A DNA stretch of 64,000 bases from Serripes groenlandicus (GCA_031761405.1 JASEVX010000013.1:34042458-34106457); one strand, 5' to 3'; counted from the stretch's first letter, positions 1 through 10,627 are shown. A program made the numbers and translations. The notes: generated by a model not told the origin, from the letters alone.

Positions 1-85
1 GGAAATTCAAGCGATGCGTATTTATGACAAGTGCATAATTAAAAAAGACGTGAATTTGCACCAGTGCTGTCTGAATCAAATATAT

Positions 86-607
86 GAGCCTCGGTAACTC
101 AGTTAGTAGCGACGCGGGGCTGGTCAATCTAGGGGTTGTGCGTTGGAGCCTTAACTCGGACAACATTCCGAGGGCTTGGTGTGAAACTGTTGTAACTAAA
201 ATCGGTAATTTTTTACCAAGTTTAATCACCAGGCCATAAAGTCTTTATGAGCGCTAAATCATTTCTCTTAGTAAACAATTGAAATTTAGGTGCCAATGCT
301 CGTTCTGAGCAATGACACCTAAAATTGCATTGTTTACAAAGGGGTCAAAATTTCCCCTAAACCAGGGTTTTCAAAATAGGTTTTTAGTTACAACCGTTTC
401 ACGCCAAGCCCTCGATTCTTTCTGACGTTTGACGAAGGTCAATGCGTGAAGCGTCATTCCACCTATGGGCCAATATGCTATGTTTAAAAACAGATAGTTG
501 CTTTGAAAGACTGTTGTGTGGAGTACTGGTGTGAGAAAGCCAGGAAGTAAATGGGTAGGTGAACTGGCTGTCTTGATATAACTGAAACGATACATTAAAC
601 CGCAATC
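86..607 (+). mobile_element. SINE-1 interrupted by MITE-A
   Basis: A tRNA-derived SINE. The head at 86-168 has an A-box-like TCGGTAACTCAG and a weak B box. The body resumes at 415 and runs to an AATC tail. MITE-A occupies 169-414. Flanking AATCAAATAT at 73-82 and 608-617 looks like the target duplication, although the AATC tail blurs its right edge. The short open frames on the minus strand are this SINE read backwards. Confidence 0.85.
169..414. mobile_element. MITE-A copy 1 (palindromic, 4-bp target duplication)
   Basis: A 246-bp palindromic element with ends CGAGGGCTTGG and CCAAGCCCTCG. The centre holds a second inverted repeat around GCTCGTTCTGAGC. It is flanked by ATTC on both sides, and joining the flanks restores the SINE-1 body, so the 4-bp duplication is well supported. 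It has no coding capacity. The superfamily is not clear to me. Confidence 0.88.
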
Positions 608-617
608 AATCAAATAT

Positions 618-972
618 TTGTCAGATCACTGCGTAAACAACCTGTTAATGTATAGCGTATTGCACGTATGAGGAGCTTGATATGGTTCTACACTGCTAGG
701 AGATAATGAGGGCTTTGTTTGTTAGTTTTCGTTGAGTTCGACTCCATTTTAAACGCTTGCCTCACAATTTCGTTTTGTATTATCTTATGATTTCAAAACA
801 TTTTCTGAAAAATAGTATGCTATCTTGAAAGCATTATTTCGATACCGAGTTGACAAGATTATATAAACAATGAAACATTGCTCGATTTGATTGGAGCTAT
901 TCTCCCACAATATCAATAGGTGTAGAAAAGTCTAAAAACACGTTCGAATCAAGGAAAACTGGTTTTCGTACG
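618..972. other. Unassigned non-coding stretch
   Basis: AT-rich sequence with no convincing open frame, repeat or RNA gene. Confidence 0.5.
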
Positions 973-1177
973 TTAAACCCTTTCACACATACAACAAATG
1001 TGCAGCAGACGACTTTGAAAACATAGTGACCAAAACCTAAACAATCTCCATAAAATATAGCTTAATTGTTAAATAAGGTTGTAAACATTGTGGCCAAAGG
1101 AAAATTTGCTCATGATGTTTTCAAAAGCTGTCTGCTGCTATTGCGTCAAAATGCGTCTGCAGGTGGGAAAAGGTTAA
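973..1177 (-). mobile_element. MITE-B, diverged copy
   Basis: Bounded by TTAA at both ends, with ACCCTTTCAC left and GTGGGAAAAGG right. It keeps the GCAGCAGACGACTTTG arm and GCGTC arm, but the central palindrome is decayed (only TTTGCTCATGATG remains). Confidence 0.8.
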
Positions 1178-1246
1178 ACTCTTCCAAATTCAAACGCTAG
1201 AAGACACCACCAGGCCATGGGAAGCCAGGAAATACGTGTATATACG

Positions 1247-1476
1247 TTAATCCTTTCCCCCATACGACAATTCTGCAGCAGACGACTTTGAACATATTTT
1301 GTCAAAACATAGAAAATCTCCATAATTGAATGGATAACCTATGACAAAAAGTGGAAAACATTGTGGCAAAAGGAGAAATTGCACGTTTTGTGCAATTTCT
1401 TCTTTTGTCACTATGTTTTCAAAAAGCTGTCTGCTGCAGAGGAGTCAGAAAGCGTCTATATGAGGGAAAGGGTTAA
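1247..1476 (-). mobile_element. MITE-B, near-complete copy
   Basis: TTAA to TTAA, 230 bp. The arm beginning with the CAATTCTGCAGCAGACGAC motif comes first, which defines the minus orientation. The central palindrome GAAATTGCACG...GTGCAATTTC is intact. It is very close to the copies at 63640 and, inverted, 3892, which suggests recent spread. Confidence 0.92.
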
Positions 1477-1779
1477 GGCCCACTTGATACAACTGAAATA
1501 CCACCAGACGAAGGTTACATGTACTCAAACGATCTAGACCAACATTTCGTTCTCAGAACTACGTAATTACCTCCCTTGTTGGCCATTTTGATAGGCTTAT
1601 ATGGTAAGCTTTGCCAGAATATTACTGTCAAAAAAGGAGTTAAAGTTTGACAGCCGTATCGTTGAATCTTTTGTTTGATCTGATTATACCTACTTCTTTA
1701 ACAAGTTCTATTTTTATCACACGAGAAGTTTGTCAGAAAATCTGCCAGGGGAAGAAAATGCACTGATTCTGCTTAATTT
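1477..1779. other. Unassigned non-coding stretch
   Basis: No open frame, repeat or RNA signature recognised. Confidence 0.5.
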
Positions 1780-3235
1780 CCGAGGAAACAACGCGCTTCA
1801 GCCATGTCATAAATGCACATACAAATGATACAGCACAATTTACCAGGAAACACCTTACTCTAAATTATGTTACTTTTGATGCTGCTGAATGTCCCTGGAA
1901 ACACGGCGCAATATATAAATTACCATTGATGCTGCTGAATGTCCCAGGAAACAACGCGCTATAAATAAATTTACAATTGGTGATTAATTTTCCAGGAAAC
2001 ACCGCGCTATGAATGAACTTACAATTGGTGATTTATTTACCAGGAAACACTGCGCTATAAATGTACTTACAATTGGTGGTTAATTTACCAGAAAACACCG
2101 CGCTATAAATGAACTTACAATTGGTGATTAATTTTCCAGGAAACACCGCGCTATAAATGTACTTACAATTGGTGATTAATTTTCCAGAAAACACCGCGCT
2201 ATAAATGAACTTACAATTGGTGATTAATTTATCAGGAAACCCCGCGCTATAAATGAACTTACAATTGGTGGTTTATTTACCAGGAAACACCGCGCTATAA
2301 ATGTACTTACAATTGGTGGTTTATTTACCAGGAAACACCGCGCTATAAATGAACTTACAATTGGTGGTTTATATTACCAGGAAACAACGCGCTATAAATG
2401 TACTTAAAATTGGTGGTTTATTTACCAGGAAACACCGCGCTATAAATAAACTTACAATTGGTGGTTAATTTACCAGGAAACACAGCGCTATAAAGTAACT
2501 TACCATTGGGGGTTTATTTACCAGGAAACACTGCGCCATAAATGAACTTACCATTGGTGGTTAAGTTACCAGGAAACACAGCGCTATAAATGAACTTACA
2601 ATTAGTGGTTAATTTACCAGGAAACATCGCCCTATAAATGAATTTACAATTGGTGAGGTTTACTTTACCAGGATAACACAGCGCTATACAATGTACTTAC
2701 AATTGGTGGTTAATTTACCAGAAAACACCGCGCCATAAATGTACTTACAATTGGTGGTTAATTTACCAGGAAACACCGCGCTATAAATGAACTTACAATT
2801 GGTGGTTTATTTACCAGGAAACAACGCGCTATAAATGTACTTACAATTGGTGGTTAATTTACCAGGAAACACAGCGCTATAAATGAACTTACAATTGGTG
2901 GTTTATTTACCAGGAAACACAGCGCTATAAATGTACTTACAATTGGTGGTTAATTTACCAGGAAACCCCGCGCTATAAATGAACTTACCATTTATGCTGA
3001 TTTATTTCTCAGGAAACACTGCGCTATAAATGAATTTACCATTGATGCTGCTGTATTTACTAGGAAACACCGCGCTTTAAATGAGCCTTCCGTTGTTGCA
3101 TGTTTATTCACCAAGAAGTACCAACTTATAAATGAAGTTACCATTGTAGCTGCTGTATGTCCCAGGAATTACCGCGCTATAATTGAACTTACCATTGGTG
3201 CGTGTTAATGTTCCAGCAAACACGGTGCAACAACT
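1780..3235. repeat. 48-bp minisatellite array, about 29 units
   Basis: Tandem units of about 48 bp built on CAGGAAACACCGCGCTATAA, then an ATGWACTTACAATTGG block and a T-rich link. The core (about 1946-2990) is homogeneous. Both edges carry diverged monomers with the variant CATTGATGCTGCTG, as expected for an array refreshed from the middle. No frame stays open. Confidence 0.92.
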
Positions 3236-3539
3236 GAAATATACAGCTGAAATGGTGTAAAACCCAAATAAATCAATACCGGTGTTTTTTCAAAGTTGAT
3301 GTTTATCGGTCAATTTGCAAAATGGTAACGCCAATATATATATAAAGTTTATATTTCTACTCTATCGGTGTATTTGAAATCTGATATGAATTGATCAATT
3401 TGCATATATTTGTACCGCCAGTAAATAAACATTATGAGTTCATTCATACGTATATCTGATTTACGGAATGGTCGGGGAATATTGCGCAACGCTAAACACC
3501 ACAACATTAAGCATGAGTTTGATTTATAAACAAGCCGTG
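3236..3539. other. Unassigned non-coding stretch
   Basis: AT-rich, with a short TATATATATA run near 3340. No feature recognised. Confidence 0.5.
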
Positions 3540-3593
3540 CCTTACTGCAGCAGACGACTTTGATCTGTCTGTCTGTCTGTATGGTGGTTTACG

Positions 3594-3720
3594 TCACTTT
3601 TAAAGGAACTGAACTCCAGATGGAGATCAACATTTTGAAATGTTGACACTTCTGCAAATATTGCTAATAGTGACAACAAAGCTAGTAATACACAGTTCAA
3701 AACTATTTTGGCAGTCATTT
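3594..3720 (-). repeat. Dispersed repeat with a hydrophobic open frame, copy 1
   Basis: About 120 bp match, inverted, the sequence at 26632-26768. On the minus strand the frame starting at 3718 begins MTAKIVLN and continues with a leucine-rich hydrophobic run (LLSLLAIFA) that looks like a signal peptide or membrane segment, followed by VSTF. The second copy shares the hydrophobic run but is shifted out of frame upstream. It may be a fragment of a multicopy element or a duplicated exon; I cannot name it. Confidence 0.55.
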
Positions 3721-3891
3721 TTTGTTTCTCGACAAAGACCAAGTTGTCGAAAATGTGGTCATTATAGAGTTTCGTTCAAAAAACATGTGTTATCATGAGC
3801 AGCTTTTCTTTTCACTCAAAATTATTCACAGAATTTCAAAACAAACATCCTAAGTTTAAGTCGACCTAACATATCTCCTCAAATGAACGGC

Positions 3892-4121
3892 TTAACCCTT
3901 TCCCTCATATAGACGCTTTCTGACGCTTCCGCAGCAGACGGCTTTTTGAAAACATAGTAACAAAAGAAGAAATTGCACAAAACGTGCAATTTCTCCTTTT
4001 GTCACAATGTTTCCCACTTTAAGTCATAGGTTATCCATTCAATTATAGAGATTTTTGATTTTTTGACAAAATATGTTTAAAGTCGTCTGCTGCAGAATTG
4101 TTGTATGAGGGAAAGGGTTAA
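3892..4121 (+). mobile_element. MITE-B, reference copy (piggyBac-like ends)
   Basis: Runs TTAACCCTTTCCCTCATA to TATGAGGGAAAGGGTTAA. Subterminal arms contain CTGCAGCAGACGGC and GTCGTCTGCTGCAG. The centre is a long palindrome: about 25 bp each side of GCACAAAACGTGC, containing AGAAATTGC and its complement. A TTAA target and CCC/GGG termini are hallmarks of the piggyBac superfamily, so this is inferred to be a non-autonomous piggyBac derivative mobilised in trans. No transposase is present in the window. Confidence 0.92.
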
Positions 4122-4431
4122 TTGTTTTTTACAAAACAAATTTAACACGTTTTGTAAGGGGAAATTTTAACATAATCCAGACATTTATACCTTCATATTT
4201 TTTATATTCAGTGATCCTTTTCCAGAAAGTACTAACAATTGACACCCATTTAACAGGTTACCATTGAACACATATTGTGGGGAAAATGAAAATTTGACTC
4301 CTTATTATATTTCCTTTAAAATATTCCTCTTAACGCATTAAAGTTATAACAATTTTATTTTCAAATGTGTTTTTTATTTCATTTCGAAAGAGTCTGAATT
4401 GGTTTATTCGGTATAAAGTTAACCTAACATC
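4122..4431. other. Unassigned non-coding stretch
   Basis: AT-rich; nothing recognised. Confidence 0.5.
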
Positions 4432-4594
4432 TAACATATAAACAATCTGCAGCAGACGATTTAGAAAACACTTATTCAAAGATATGGATAAATTCTATAA
4501 ATGAAAGTAAAATTATTGGACACAGTCGAACAATTGCGGCAAAAGTCGTCTTCTGCACAGGCGTCAGAACGCGTCTGTATGTGGGAACGGGTTT
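4432..4594 (-). mobile_element. MITE-B, decayed copy
   Basis: Keeps CTGCAGCAGACGATTT, the CAGGCGTCAGAACGCGTCTG arm and GTGGGAACGGGTTT. The central palindrome and the TTAA borders are lost. Confidence 0.65.
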
Positions 4595-4694
4595 TAATAT
4601 ACCTCCCACATGAATATCTCCATCTCATGTCAGAAAGATATTTGACCCTTTCTTAAACTCAACCTGTTTCTTTTGAAAGCCCATTTTCCTCACG

Positions 4695-5028
4695 TGGATT
4701 GTTTGTTTGGTGTTTTACGCCGCAATCGTATCAAAGCGTTTCCTGGATGAGTTACTAGGCCTGCTGGTATCAAGGCGTTTCCTGGATGAGTTACTAGGCC
4801 TTCTGGTATCAAGGCGTTTCCTGGATAAGTTACTAGGCCTGCTGGTAAGCGTATTCTTACACCAGCGCGTCAGTCGAATATTATCCCCGTAACTCTGAGC
4901 GCAAAGAAGCGAAGGGTTTAATACTATTTTAACAGTCTTTGGTCTGACCCGCCCGGGGATCGAACCCGCGACTTCCCGCATTTGTGTCGAACGCTCTACC
5001 ACCACATAAACGAGGCGGTTTCCTTGTT
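4695..5028 (-). mobile_element. SINE-3 with internal triplication
   Basis: Minus-strand SINE. The tail end (TTTTACGCCGC) is at the left. The tRNA-like head at about 4945-5025 has a reversed B box (GGGGATCGAACCCGCG) and A box (GCTCTACCACCAC). The body contains three 39-bp tandem units (listed separately). The open frames of 61 and 96 codons here are repeat artefacts. Confidence 0.85.
4728..4844. repeat. 39-bp unit x3 inside SINE-3
   Basis: Three nearly identical 39-bp units starting GTATCAARGCGTTTCCTGG at 4728, 4767 and 4806. Because 39 is a multiple of three, open frames persist on both strands through it. Confidence 0.95.
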
Positions 5029-5187
5029 TATTGTGGAAAATCTAATGCAACACAATATTGTTATGCAATTTTATGAATTTAAAACGATATTTTATATTGA
5101 TTAATGCTAACTGAATATTGATTATCATATATTAATATGCTTCGCTGAAGTAAAAGAAGTTCTTTACATGCTGAACTAAGTACATAC

Positions 5188-5594
5188 TCAACCCCTTTTC
5201 GAGATACAGGCGCTTTCTGACCCGATCGGGGCTCGAACCCTGGTCTCCCGAGAAGGACGTACTACATAACGCATCTCAACGCATATAAACGCATTTCCAA
5301 GACAGTGGTGCAGAGGTAGAGGTCGGATTATCGTACCAAAGTGTCCTGGTTCGAATCCCGTAATTAGCGGGTTCTGCCCGTTTGGGATAATGCCACACAA
5401 ACGACGAGAGTACTGGTTATGTCGCCAGTAAGTAAACATCAATCGTGATTGATATAAACTTAAAGCTTGTTTCACAATCGATTTAAAATAAACCAGTTTA
5501 AACAAAACGCACCTCGACGCGTCTAATGCAGAATGTTCAAATGTCGTCTTCTCTTGAGGTGTCAAAAAGCTTTTGTATATGGGAAAGGGTTAAC
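5188..5594. mobile_element. Composite: MITE-B ends around two divergent tRNA-like heads
   Basis: At the left, AACCCCTTTTCGAG...GGCGCTTTCTGAC resembles the MITE-B left arm. At the right, ATGTCGTCTTC and GGGAAAGGGTTAA at about 5545-5594 resemble its right arm. Between them lie a reversed tRNA-like B box (GGGGCTCGAACCCTGG, 5226-5241) and a forward tRNA-like head with GGTGCAGAGGTAGAGG and GGTTCGAATCCCG (5305-5362). Probably two SINE pieces in an old MITE-B, but no target duplications can be read. Confidence 0.5.
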
Positions 5595-5930
5595 ATCTAT
5601 TTCATTTTTAATTTTTACCATCAACAACTGGATAAATATCAAGCCAAAGGTTGTAACACTACACAAATAAATCCCAATAATAATGTGTTCTACTTTATGG
5701 TAATATTTATCTTTCATTGGTAGAGATTTCCCATATTTTCCTGAAATTGGTCTCAAAGAAAGGGAAGATGTGCCATTATTTTATGCTTATCTAATTTGTC
5801 ACTGTCGGAAGAAATTTTGACGAATGCAGAAACAATCTAAATACAAAATAGTAAAACATTTAAGCGAAAAGAGAACTTGTTTATTAAAGAACAGTTTGTC
5901 TTCAATCCATAAAACCTTTCTAGTCTATGT
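5595..5930. other. Unassigned non-coding stretch
   Basis: AT-rich; short frames on both strands show no recognisable protein. Confidence 0.5.
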
Positions 5931-6245
5931 GGAAATGCAGCCAGATGCTTTGAAAGACTGGTTGTCGCGTGGAGTATAGATTAACCTGTTTATAAAGACC
6001 AACCAAAATGAAGACCACATTCTGGTCTTTGTTCACAGGTGGTCTTTATTTTGCAGGGTCGTTTATGCAGATACTATGATATTGGGAAACTAAAGCGTGT
6101 GTGCTACAGACAGTGAATTGTCCTCCAAAGGTGGTTGCTAGCACATGTTTGACTGGTATGAGAAAGTCAGCATACACATGGGTAGGTGAACTGGCCGCCG
6201 TGATATGATTGTTGAAAAACGGCGTTAAACCCCACTCAATCACTA
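5931..6245 (+). mobile_element. SINE-1 3' part split by element F
   Basis: A SINE-1 body fragment at 5931-5976 (GGAAATGCAGCCAGATGC) and its tail at about 6154-6245 (GGTAGGTGAACTGGCCGCCG, then GGCGTTAAACCCC) are separated by element F. Confidence 0.75.
5977..6153. mobile_element. Element F copy 1 (Tc1/mariner-like ends)
   Basis: Contains TTAACCTGTTTATAAAGACC at the left, an inner GGTGGTCTTTATTTTGCAGG, and CATGTTTGACTGG at the right. It matches the copies at 10371, 45337 and 53136. Removing it rejoins the SINE-1 body. Confidence 0.65.
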
Positions 6246-6770
6246 AACCCTAAAACTGTCTAAAAATTGCCACATACTCGTATGCGTAAACAAGCGTGAG
6301 CGTCTGGATAATGGAATGAAGGCTTCTAAGGTATCAATGTTCCGTTGCGTATTAAAAAGCGCATGCGCAAAGAGCCGTGTACATTGGGCCTACACTTCTT
6401 TATTTTGACCATTAACACATTCCCCTGGATGAATCTTTAATACATATTAAAGCCCCCCTACAAGAATATGCGGATACAAGAACTAATCTGTCTTTATTTC
6501 GTCGATTTTTCTATTCAAGGGGGAACCCCTTTTGTGTTCGACGCGGTACACATCAGTCAGTTATATTTATAAATGATGGAAGTGATCCGCCTTACTGATA
6601 AGCCATAGGCTGGGTATATCGGTATCCCAGGGCTTTTGTTTGTTTTCACAACTGTGTCGGCTTGCAGCCGTTTTCGAACGATTCGACATTAAATCTGATA
6701 AGTACATACATAAGTGTGTATCAATTTATACCGTGTCGGGGGAAAAGGGGGTCAGGATGTATCTGCGATT
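6246..6770. other. Unassigned non-coding stretch
   Basis: Contains a small AAGCGCATGCGCAAAG palindromic stretch near 6357. No gene or repeat otherwise recognised. Confidence 0.5.
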
Positions 6771-6824
6771 AGTGAAGACTCCGGCGATCCTGTGCGTTCG
6801 CACAGTCTCACCAGAGCCTTCACT
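6771..6824. repeat. 54-bp palindrome, member of a mini-inverted-repeat group
   Basis: AGTGAAGACTCCGGCGA at the left pairs with CACCAGAGCCTTCACT at the right around CTGTGCGTTCGCACAG. Related palindromes occur at 15074-15126 and 19001-19046. Confidence 0.75.
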
Positions 6825-7051
6825 GACCGTCCATGTTTAAACCTTATCCACGGATGTAATTTCTGACGAGAATGTAGAAGTGTAGCCCCATTGTTCCTTT
6901 CGTTATCAAACTTTATGCGATGTAATAATGTTCAGGAATGTAAGAGAGGATGCCCCATTTCGCCCGATCCGACTCGTTCATTTGGCAATGATTATATTTG
7001 TAGGGAATGCTCCCAGAGTAATGTCTGCCAAGAGGTAAGACTTCGTGGGTG

Positions 7052-7365
7052 GAGTATGGAGTTCCCTCCCCTTTCACTATGTTATCGGTATGTAATATCA
7101 GAACGCACTGAACCGGACTACTTAGGAGACAGTAGCTATGGAGTTCCATCCCCTTTCACTAAGTTATCGGTATGTGATATTAGAAAACAGGGAACCAGAC
7201 TACGTAAGAGACAGTATTCTCCTTCGCAGAGTTGTCGTTCCTTACACTAACTTAGAGAATGAAGAGACAGTAGCTCCGGAGTTCCTTACCATTTCACTGT
7301 TACCGCTATGTGATATCAGAACGCAGGAAACCAGACTATACCTCGGAGACAGTAGCTCTTAGAGT
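7052..7365. repeat. About 82-90-bp tandem repeat, about 3.5 units
   Basis: Units contain GGAGTTCCATCCCCTTTCAC, then a TATCGGTATGTGATAT block and end GGAGACAGTAGCT. Open frames of 74-119 codons cross the array, but the units differ by indels and the frames are not conserved between them, so I do not call a gene. Confidence 0.85.
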
Positions 7366-7860
7366 ATTGTATTGACTGGAGTTGAACGTTGTCTTCAACA
7401 ACAGTTTTTGGCCTGGGGCTTGAACCCCTGGTCATAGTAGTAAAACCATTTTTTTTGGCAGCCTGCAAATTGCTGTTTATACCCAACAACGCATTTTAGG
7501 GTGGGACTGCGCGCGAAAAAAGAATTCATCATGAATTCAACAAAACTGCATTTAAAAAGCTAAGATCTCCCCCAAAAATGCATCAGTGAAAAACTTAAGG
7601 CGTGAATACTCCAATATAAGTTTAACAATGCTTCAGAAATTAATGCACCGAGAGGTCAAACTGGAAGCTTATTAACAATCACGCAGTGGTACGGACAAGA
7701 AGTCGGTGACAAATACAGTGGCAGATTCAACAGGGGAGGGGGGGCGTAGGGTCCCGTGCGCCGAAAAATTAATGGTTTATGCATTTTTTTTTTTATATAT
7801 AATCTTTAGAAAATTAGTACACTGATTAATCTCAAGTCCGTTTCCAGTCCTGATCATTTC
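7366..7860. other. Unassigned non-coding stretch
   Basis: Holds a reversed B-box-like GGGGCTTGAACCCC at 7416-7429, a G-rich run near 7735 and a T-rich run near 7786. The last may mark the edge of the degraded transposase element that follows. Confidence 0.45.
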
Positions 7861-7861
7861 A

Positions 7862-8182
7862 CCAGTACCGAAACAGCAGGCGTTTCAGGAAGCTGCGGCC
7901 ATTGGTGAATCCGTCCCGGAGAAATATTATAAGCCTTTTATAACTATCCCATTCTTGGATCATCTGCTCCAAGAATTCCGCAAACGATTTACCTCACTTC
8001 AGTAGCGGGTTACTACGACATTCGTACTGTTCCCGCCAGTTTATATAGCACTTAACGACGAGTCGGTAAACTTTATAAGGGAAGACCTGCCATCGGACGA
8101 TACACTCCATGTGTAAATCGAGTGCTGGAGGAATACATGGGGTGGTGTATCACCATTAGCTTACCGATCAGTCAACCATTGA
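7862..8182 (+). pseudogene. Broken hAT-like transposase fragment (ZMYM1/P52rIPK-like type)
   Basis: Read from 7865, the frame gives VPKQQAFQEAAAIGE, then KYYKPFITIPFLDHLLQEF, a TAG at 8003, then ALNDESVNFIREDLPSDD, a TAA at 8114, then IECWRNTWG and a TGA at 8180. The order 'EYY..I.IPFLDHLL.E...RF' followed by '..EDLPS..TL..E...W...W' is what I remember from the hAT-type transposases close to ZMYM1 and the 52-kDa repressor of PKR inhibitor, just before the C-terminal dimerisation region. Two in-frame stops and the short length make it a dead fragment. The family call rests on motif memory without a search. Host-derived pseudogene and transposon relic are equally possible. Confidence 0.6.
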
Positions 8183-8361
8183 CGACTTGATTAAGGAAGT
8201 CGAGCGATCCGAATGTCTACACAATTTATTGGATAGCGATCACATTTGTGGTTACAAGTTGCGAATAAAGAATTTCAACTATTGGCCTCGTGAAGTCCGA
8301 CTGAAGATCATCCATGGCGAAGAAAATGCTTACAGGAATGTGCCTTATGTCTGCACATAGA
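8176..8361 (+). pseudogene. Open 61-codon segment following the transposase fragment, unidentified
   Basis: A frame shifted from the previous fragment opens as TIDDLIKEVERSECLHNL, continues through CGYKLRIKNFNYWPREV and LKIIHGEENAYRNVPYV, and ends at a TAG. The residue mix is protein-like, with no low complexity. There is no start codon or preceding promoter. It may be the continuation of the same degraded transposase after a frameshift, or an unrelated exon remnant. No function is assigned. Confidence 0.4.
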
Positions 8362-8624
8362 GATATGGATATCAACATTTATGTTTTCAAAAGTCCTTTG
8401 TTGCAGATTTATATTGTTTTCAAAAGCATATTTATGATTTAAAAATGAAGCCTACCTAGTATCAATTAAACCCCAGCCACAATAACCTTGCAATAGGTTT
8501 GCGAGAAGTACAGCGGATTTCTATGCATTTTCGGCCGTAACCCTTCGGGACTCCTCGCGGGAATCGAGTTATTAAACTCGGACTTAAAAAACTTCATCGC
8601 AAACTGATCGCACATTAATCGGTT
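8362..8624. other. Unassigned non-coding stretch
   Basis: Holds a modest GC hairpin-like region near 8530-8575 (CCCTTCGGGACTCCTCGCGG). No RNA family recognised. Confidence 0.45.
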
Positions 8625-9075
8625 GATGCCTGGCATTCTCGTAATAATGTTTGTCTTAATGATATCTAAGTTAAGTTCGAATATGTGTCATATTGGGTCA
8701 GAAACTAGATCACTACGCCAAATTGAAGGAAAGTCTTGTCAACACTGCAGAAGCCACATTTCTTAAACTTCGGTCAGAATGTTTATCTTTATGATATATA
8801 GGCCAAGTTCGAATACGGGTCATGCCGGGTTAAACACTAGGTCACTAGGCCAAATTGAAGGCCAAATTGAAGGAAAATCTTGTTACTACTCTGGAGGCCG
8901 CATGTTTTGCTTCAGCAGCTTGAAACCTTTGTCAGAATGTTTGTATTGATGATATCTAGTCCATGTTCGAATATGGGGTAAACAAAAATAGGTCACTAGG
9001 CCAAATAAAGGAAAATCTTGTAACACTCTGGAGGTTGCATTTTGAATCTTTTTCAGAAAAATTGTCTTGGTGAGT
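8625..9075. repeat. About 150-bp dispersed/tandem repeat, about 2.8 units
   Basis: Units carry GAATGTTTGTCTTAATGATA-like starts, then AAGTTCGAATATGGG, GGTCACTAGGCCAAATT and GGAAAATCTTGT. The middle unit has an extra GGCCAAATTGAA duplication. I recall similar units as very common in bivalve genomes. The minus-strand frames of 67-69 codons here are not consistent between units. Confidence 0.8.
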
Positions 9076-9839
9076 TTTGCAATGTTCAATGGAACTTTTT
9101 TTCCAGTCTAGTACATGGTTTAGATAACTATTTCTACTTGATGGAAGTTGATTTAACATTGACATATTTCTGAATATAGAAAGGCAGAAACTTCAAAATA
9201 TTCTGCCTAGACCTGCTGTCAAATTTCCCTTTGATTCTTCATTTCTTAAATGTGTATACGTGTGACCTCTTGCACTCAGGTGAGCGATATAGAGCCAACA
9301 ATGACCACCTGTTTTCAAATTGGCAGTTTCATACTTTTTACTATTTTTTAATATGATCTTTAAACTTCTTAACAATAAATATACATAAACATTAACTACA
9401 ATTGTTATTTTCTTTCACAATTTCCTTACTTCTACAACCTTACTGCAGCCCCCAGGCCGTCATCACTGCAGTGCTTTGATTAATTATATCATGTCTGTCA
9501 TTTCACATAACAATTTATTATTCTAGCACCAGTGATCTACACAACATTATTGTCAATCAGCGAAAAGAACTATGTTCCAGCCTGCGTTTAAATTTAAGGA
9601 TTTATATTACAAACTTCCCGATATATAGCGTGAGCTATAGTATAGTTATACATTTTATTTTTTTAGAGATTTTTCATATTTTTGTCTAGGCGTTTTCAAT
9701 GTCGTCTGCTGTAGACTAATACTACAATAAGAATATTTCTCGAATATTGAAAGAAGATACACAGTTTGATGTTGTATATAACAGGTAACAACATATCGAG
9801 TTTAGATCAGTTCCAACCAACTGTCGGTTATCAGATAGT
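9076..9839. other. Unassigned non-coding stretch
   Basis: AT-rich. A short MITE-B-like right arm (AATGTCGTCTGCTGTAG) lies at 9698-9714. Otherwise nothing recognised. Confidence 0.5.
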
Positions 9840-9863
9840 CACACACACACACACACACACACA
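9840..9863. repeat. (CA)n microsatellite
   Basis: About 12 CA dinucleotides. Confidence 0.97.
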
Positions 9864-9886
9864 GTCATTGCTTCCTGGTATAACTA

Positions 9887-10132
9887 TTAACAAACTACAG
9901 CAATTCTGCAGTAGACGACTTTGAAAACATCTTGGAAAATCTCCGTAAATTATCCGTCAAGTATAATAATTGAATCGAGTTCTCTATGAATGAATTACTG
10001 AAAATAGTTGAAAACATTGTGGCAAATGGAGAAATTGCTCGTTTTGAGCAATTTCTCCTTTTGCCACAATGCTGTCAAACGTCGTCTGCTACGAGGGCCT
10101 CAAAATGCTTCAGTATGAGGGAAAGGAATAAG
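9887..10132 (-). mobile_element. MITE-B, older subtype
   Basis: Starts TTAACAAACTACAG and ends TATGAGGGAAAGG with the right TTAA mutated. The central palindrome GAAATTGCTCGTTTTGAGC is perfect, and its flanks GTGGCAAATGGA/TCCTTTTGCCAC nearly so. The spacer carries a TAATAATTG segment shared with the copies at 36470, 38556 and 59583. Confidence 0.88.
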
Positions 10133-10370
10133 ATTAAGATCGATGGGAAAAAAATATACGAGAAAATTGTTTTGTGGTGATGTCAATCCGAATCTTACTG
10201 TTGGTAGATTTAAACAACATTTATGAATCATCATAGATCAAGGCTAGACTGTATATGCATGCTGTTTAATCTTTGACTACATTGTTTGTTGTCCCATTAT
10301 AGAATATTCAAATATATGGAATAACTTAATAATGTATTCAATTGAAACATATTGTTGGTATTTGTTAATA

Positions 10371-10627
10371 CAGTCAAACCTGTTTTTAAAGACCACCTTG
10401 GGTAGTGAACAATCTGAACAATTTTACATGTCGATGGCTTAGCGCGAAACAGTTGTAACTGTAATGTAAATTAAGAAGCAGTTACAACTGTTTCGAACTG
10501 AGTCAACGATGTTGTATTTAATTGCAGGGTCAATCATACAGAAAATGAATATTTGGGTAACTAGAAATATGGTCGCTATAGACAGAGAATTGCTATTCCA
10601 ATGTGGTCTTTAGCACAGGTTCCACTG
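10371..10627. mobile_element. Element F copy 2 (TA target)
   Basis: Begins CAGTCAAACCTG after TA and ends CAGGTTCCACTG before TA, which matches Tc1/mariner-type terminal structure and target choice. Inner parts include TTTTTAAAGACCACC and TGTGGTCTTTAGCACAGG. A small MITE-A-like palindrome sits inside at 10432-10508. Confidence 0.8.
10432..10508. mobile_element. Internally deleted MITE-A-like palindrome
   Basis: GCGAAACAGTTGTAACTG and CAGTTACAACTGTTTCG face each other across a 17-bp loop. The GAAACNGTTGTAACT core equals the MITE-A end just inside CGAGGGCTTGGCGT. It is about 77 bp long and lies inside element F. Confidence 0.65.

Noticed and set aside
6891..7362. Small gene with frames of 119 and 74 codons
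   Set aside because: The frames cross an 82-90-bp tandem repeat with indels and are not conserved from unit to unit; no start context or splice pattern.
8525..8580. Structured RNA gene
   Set aside because: A modest GC-rich hairpin only; no match to an RNA family that I can support.
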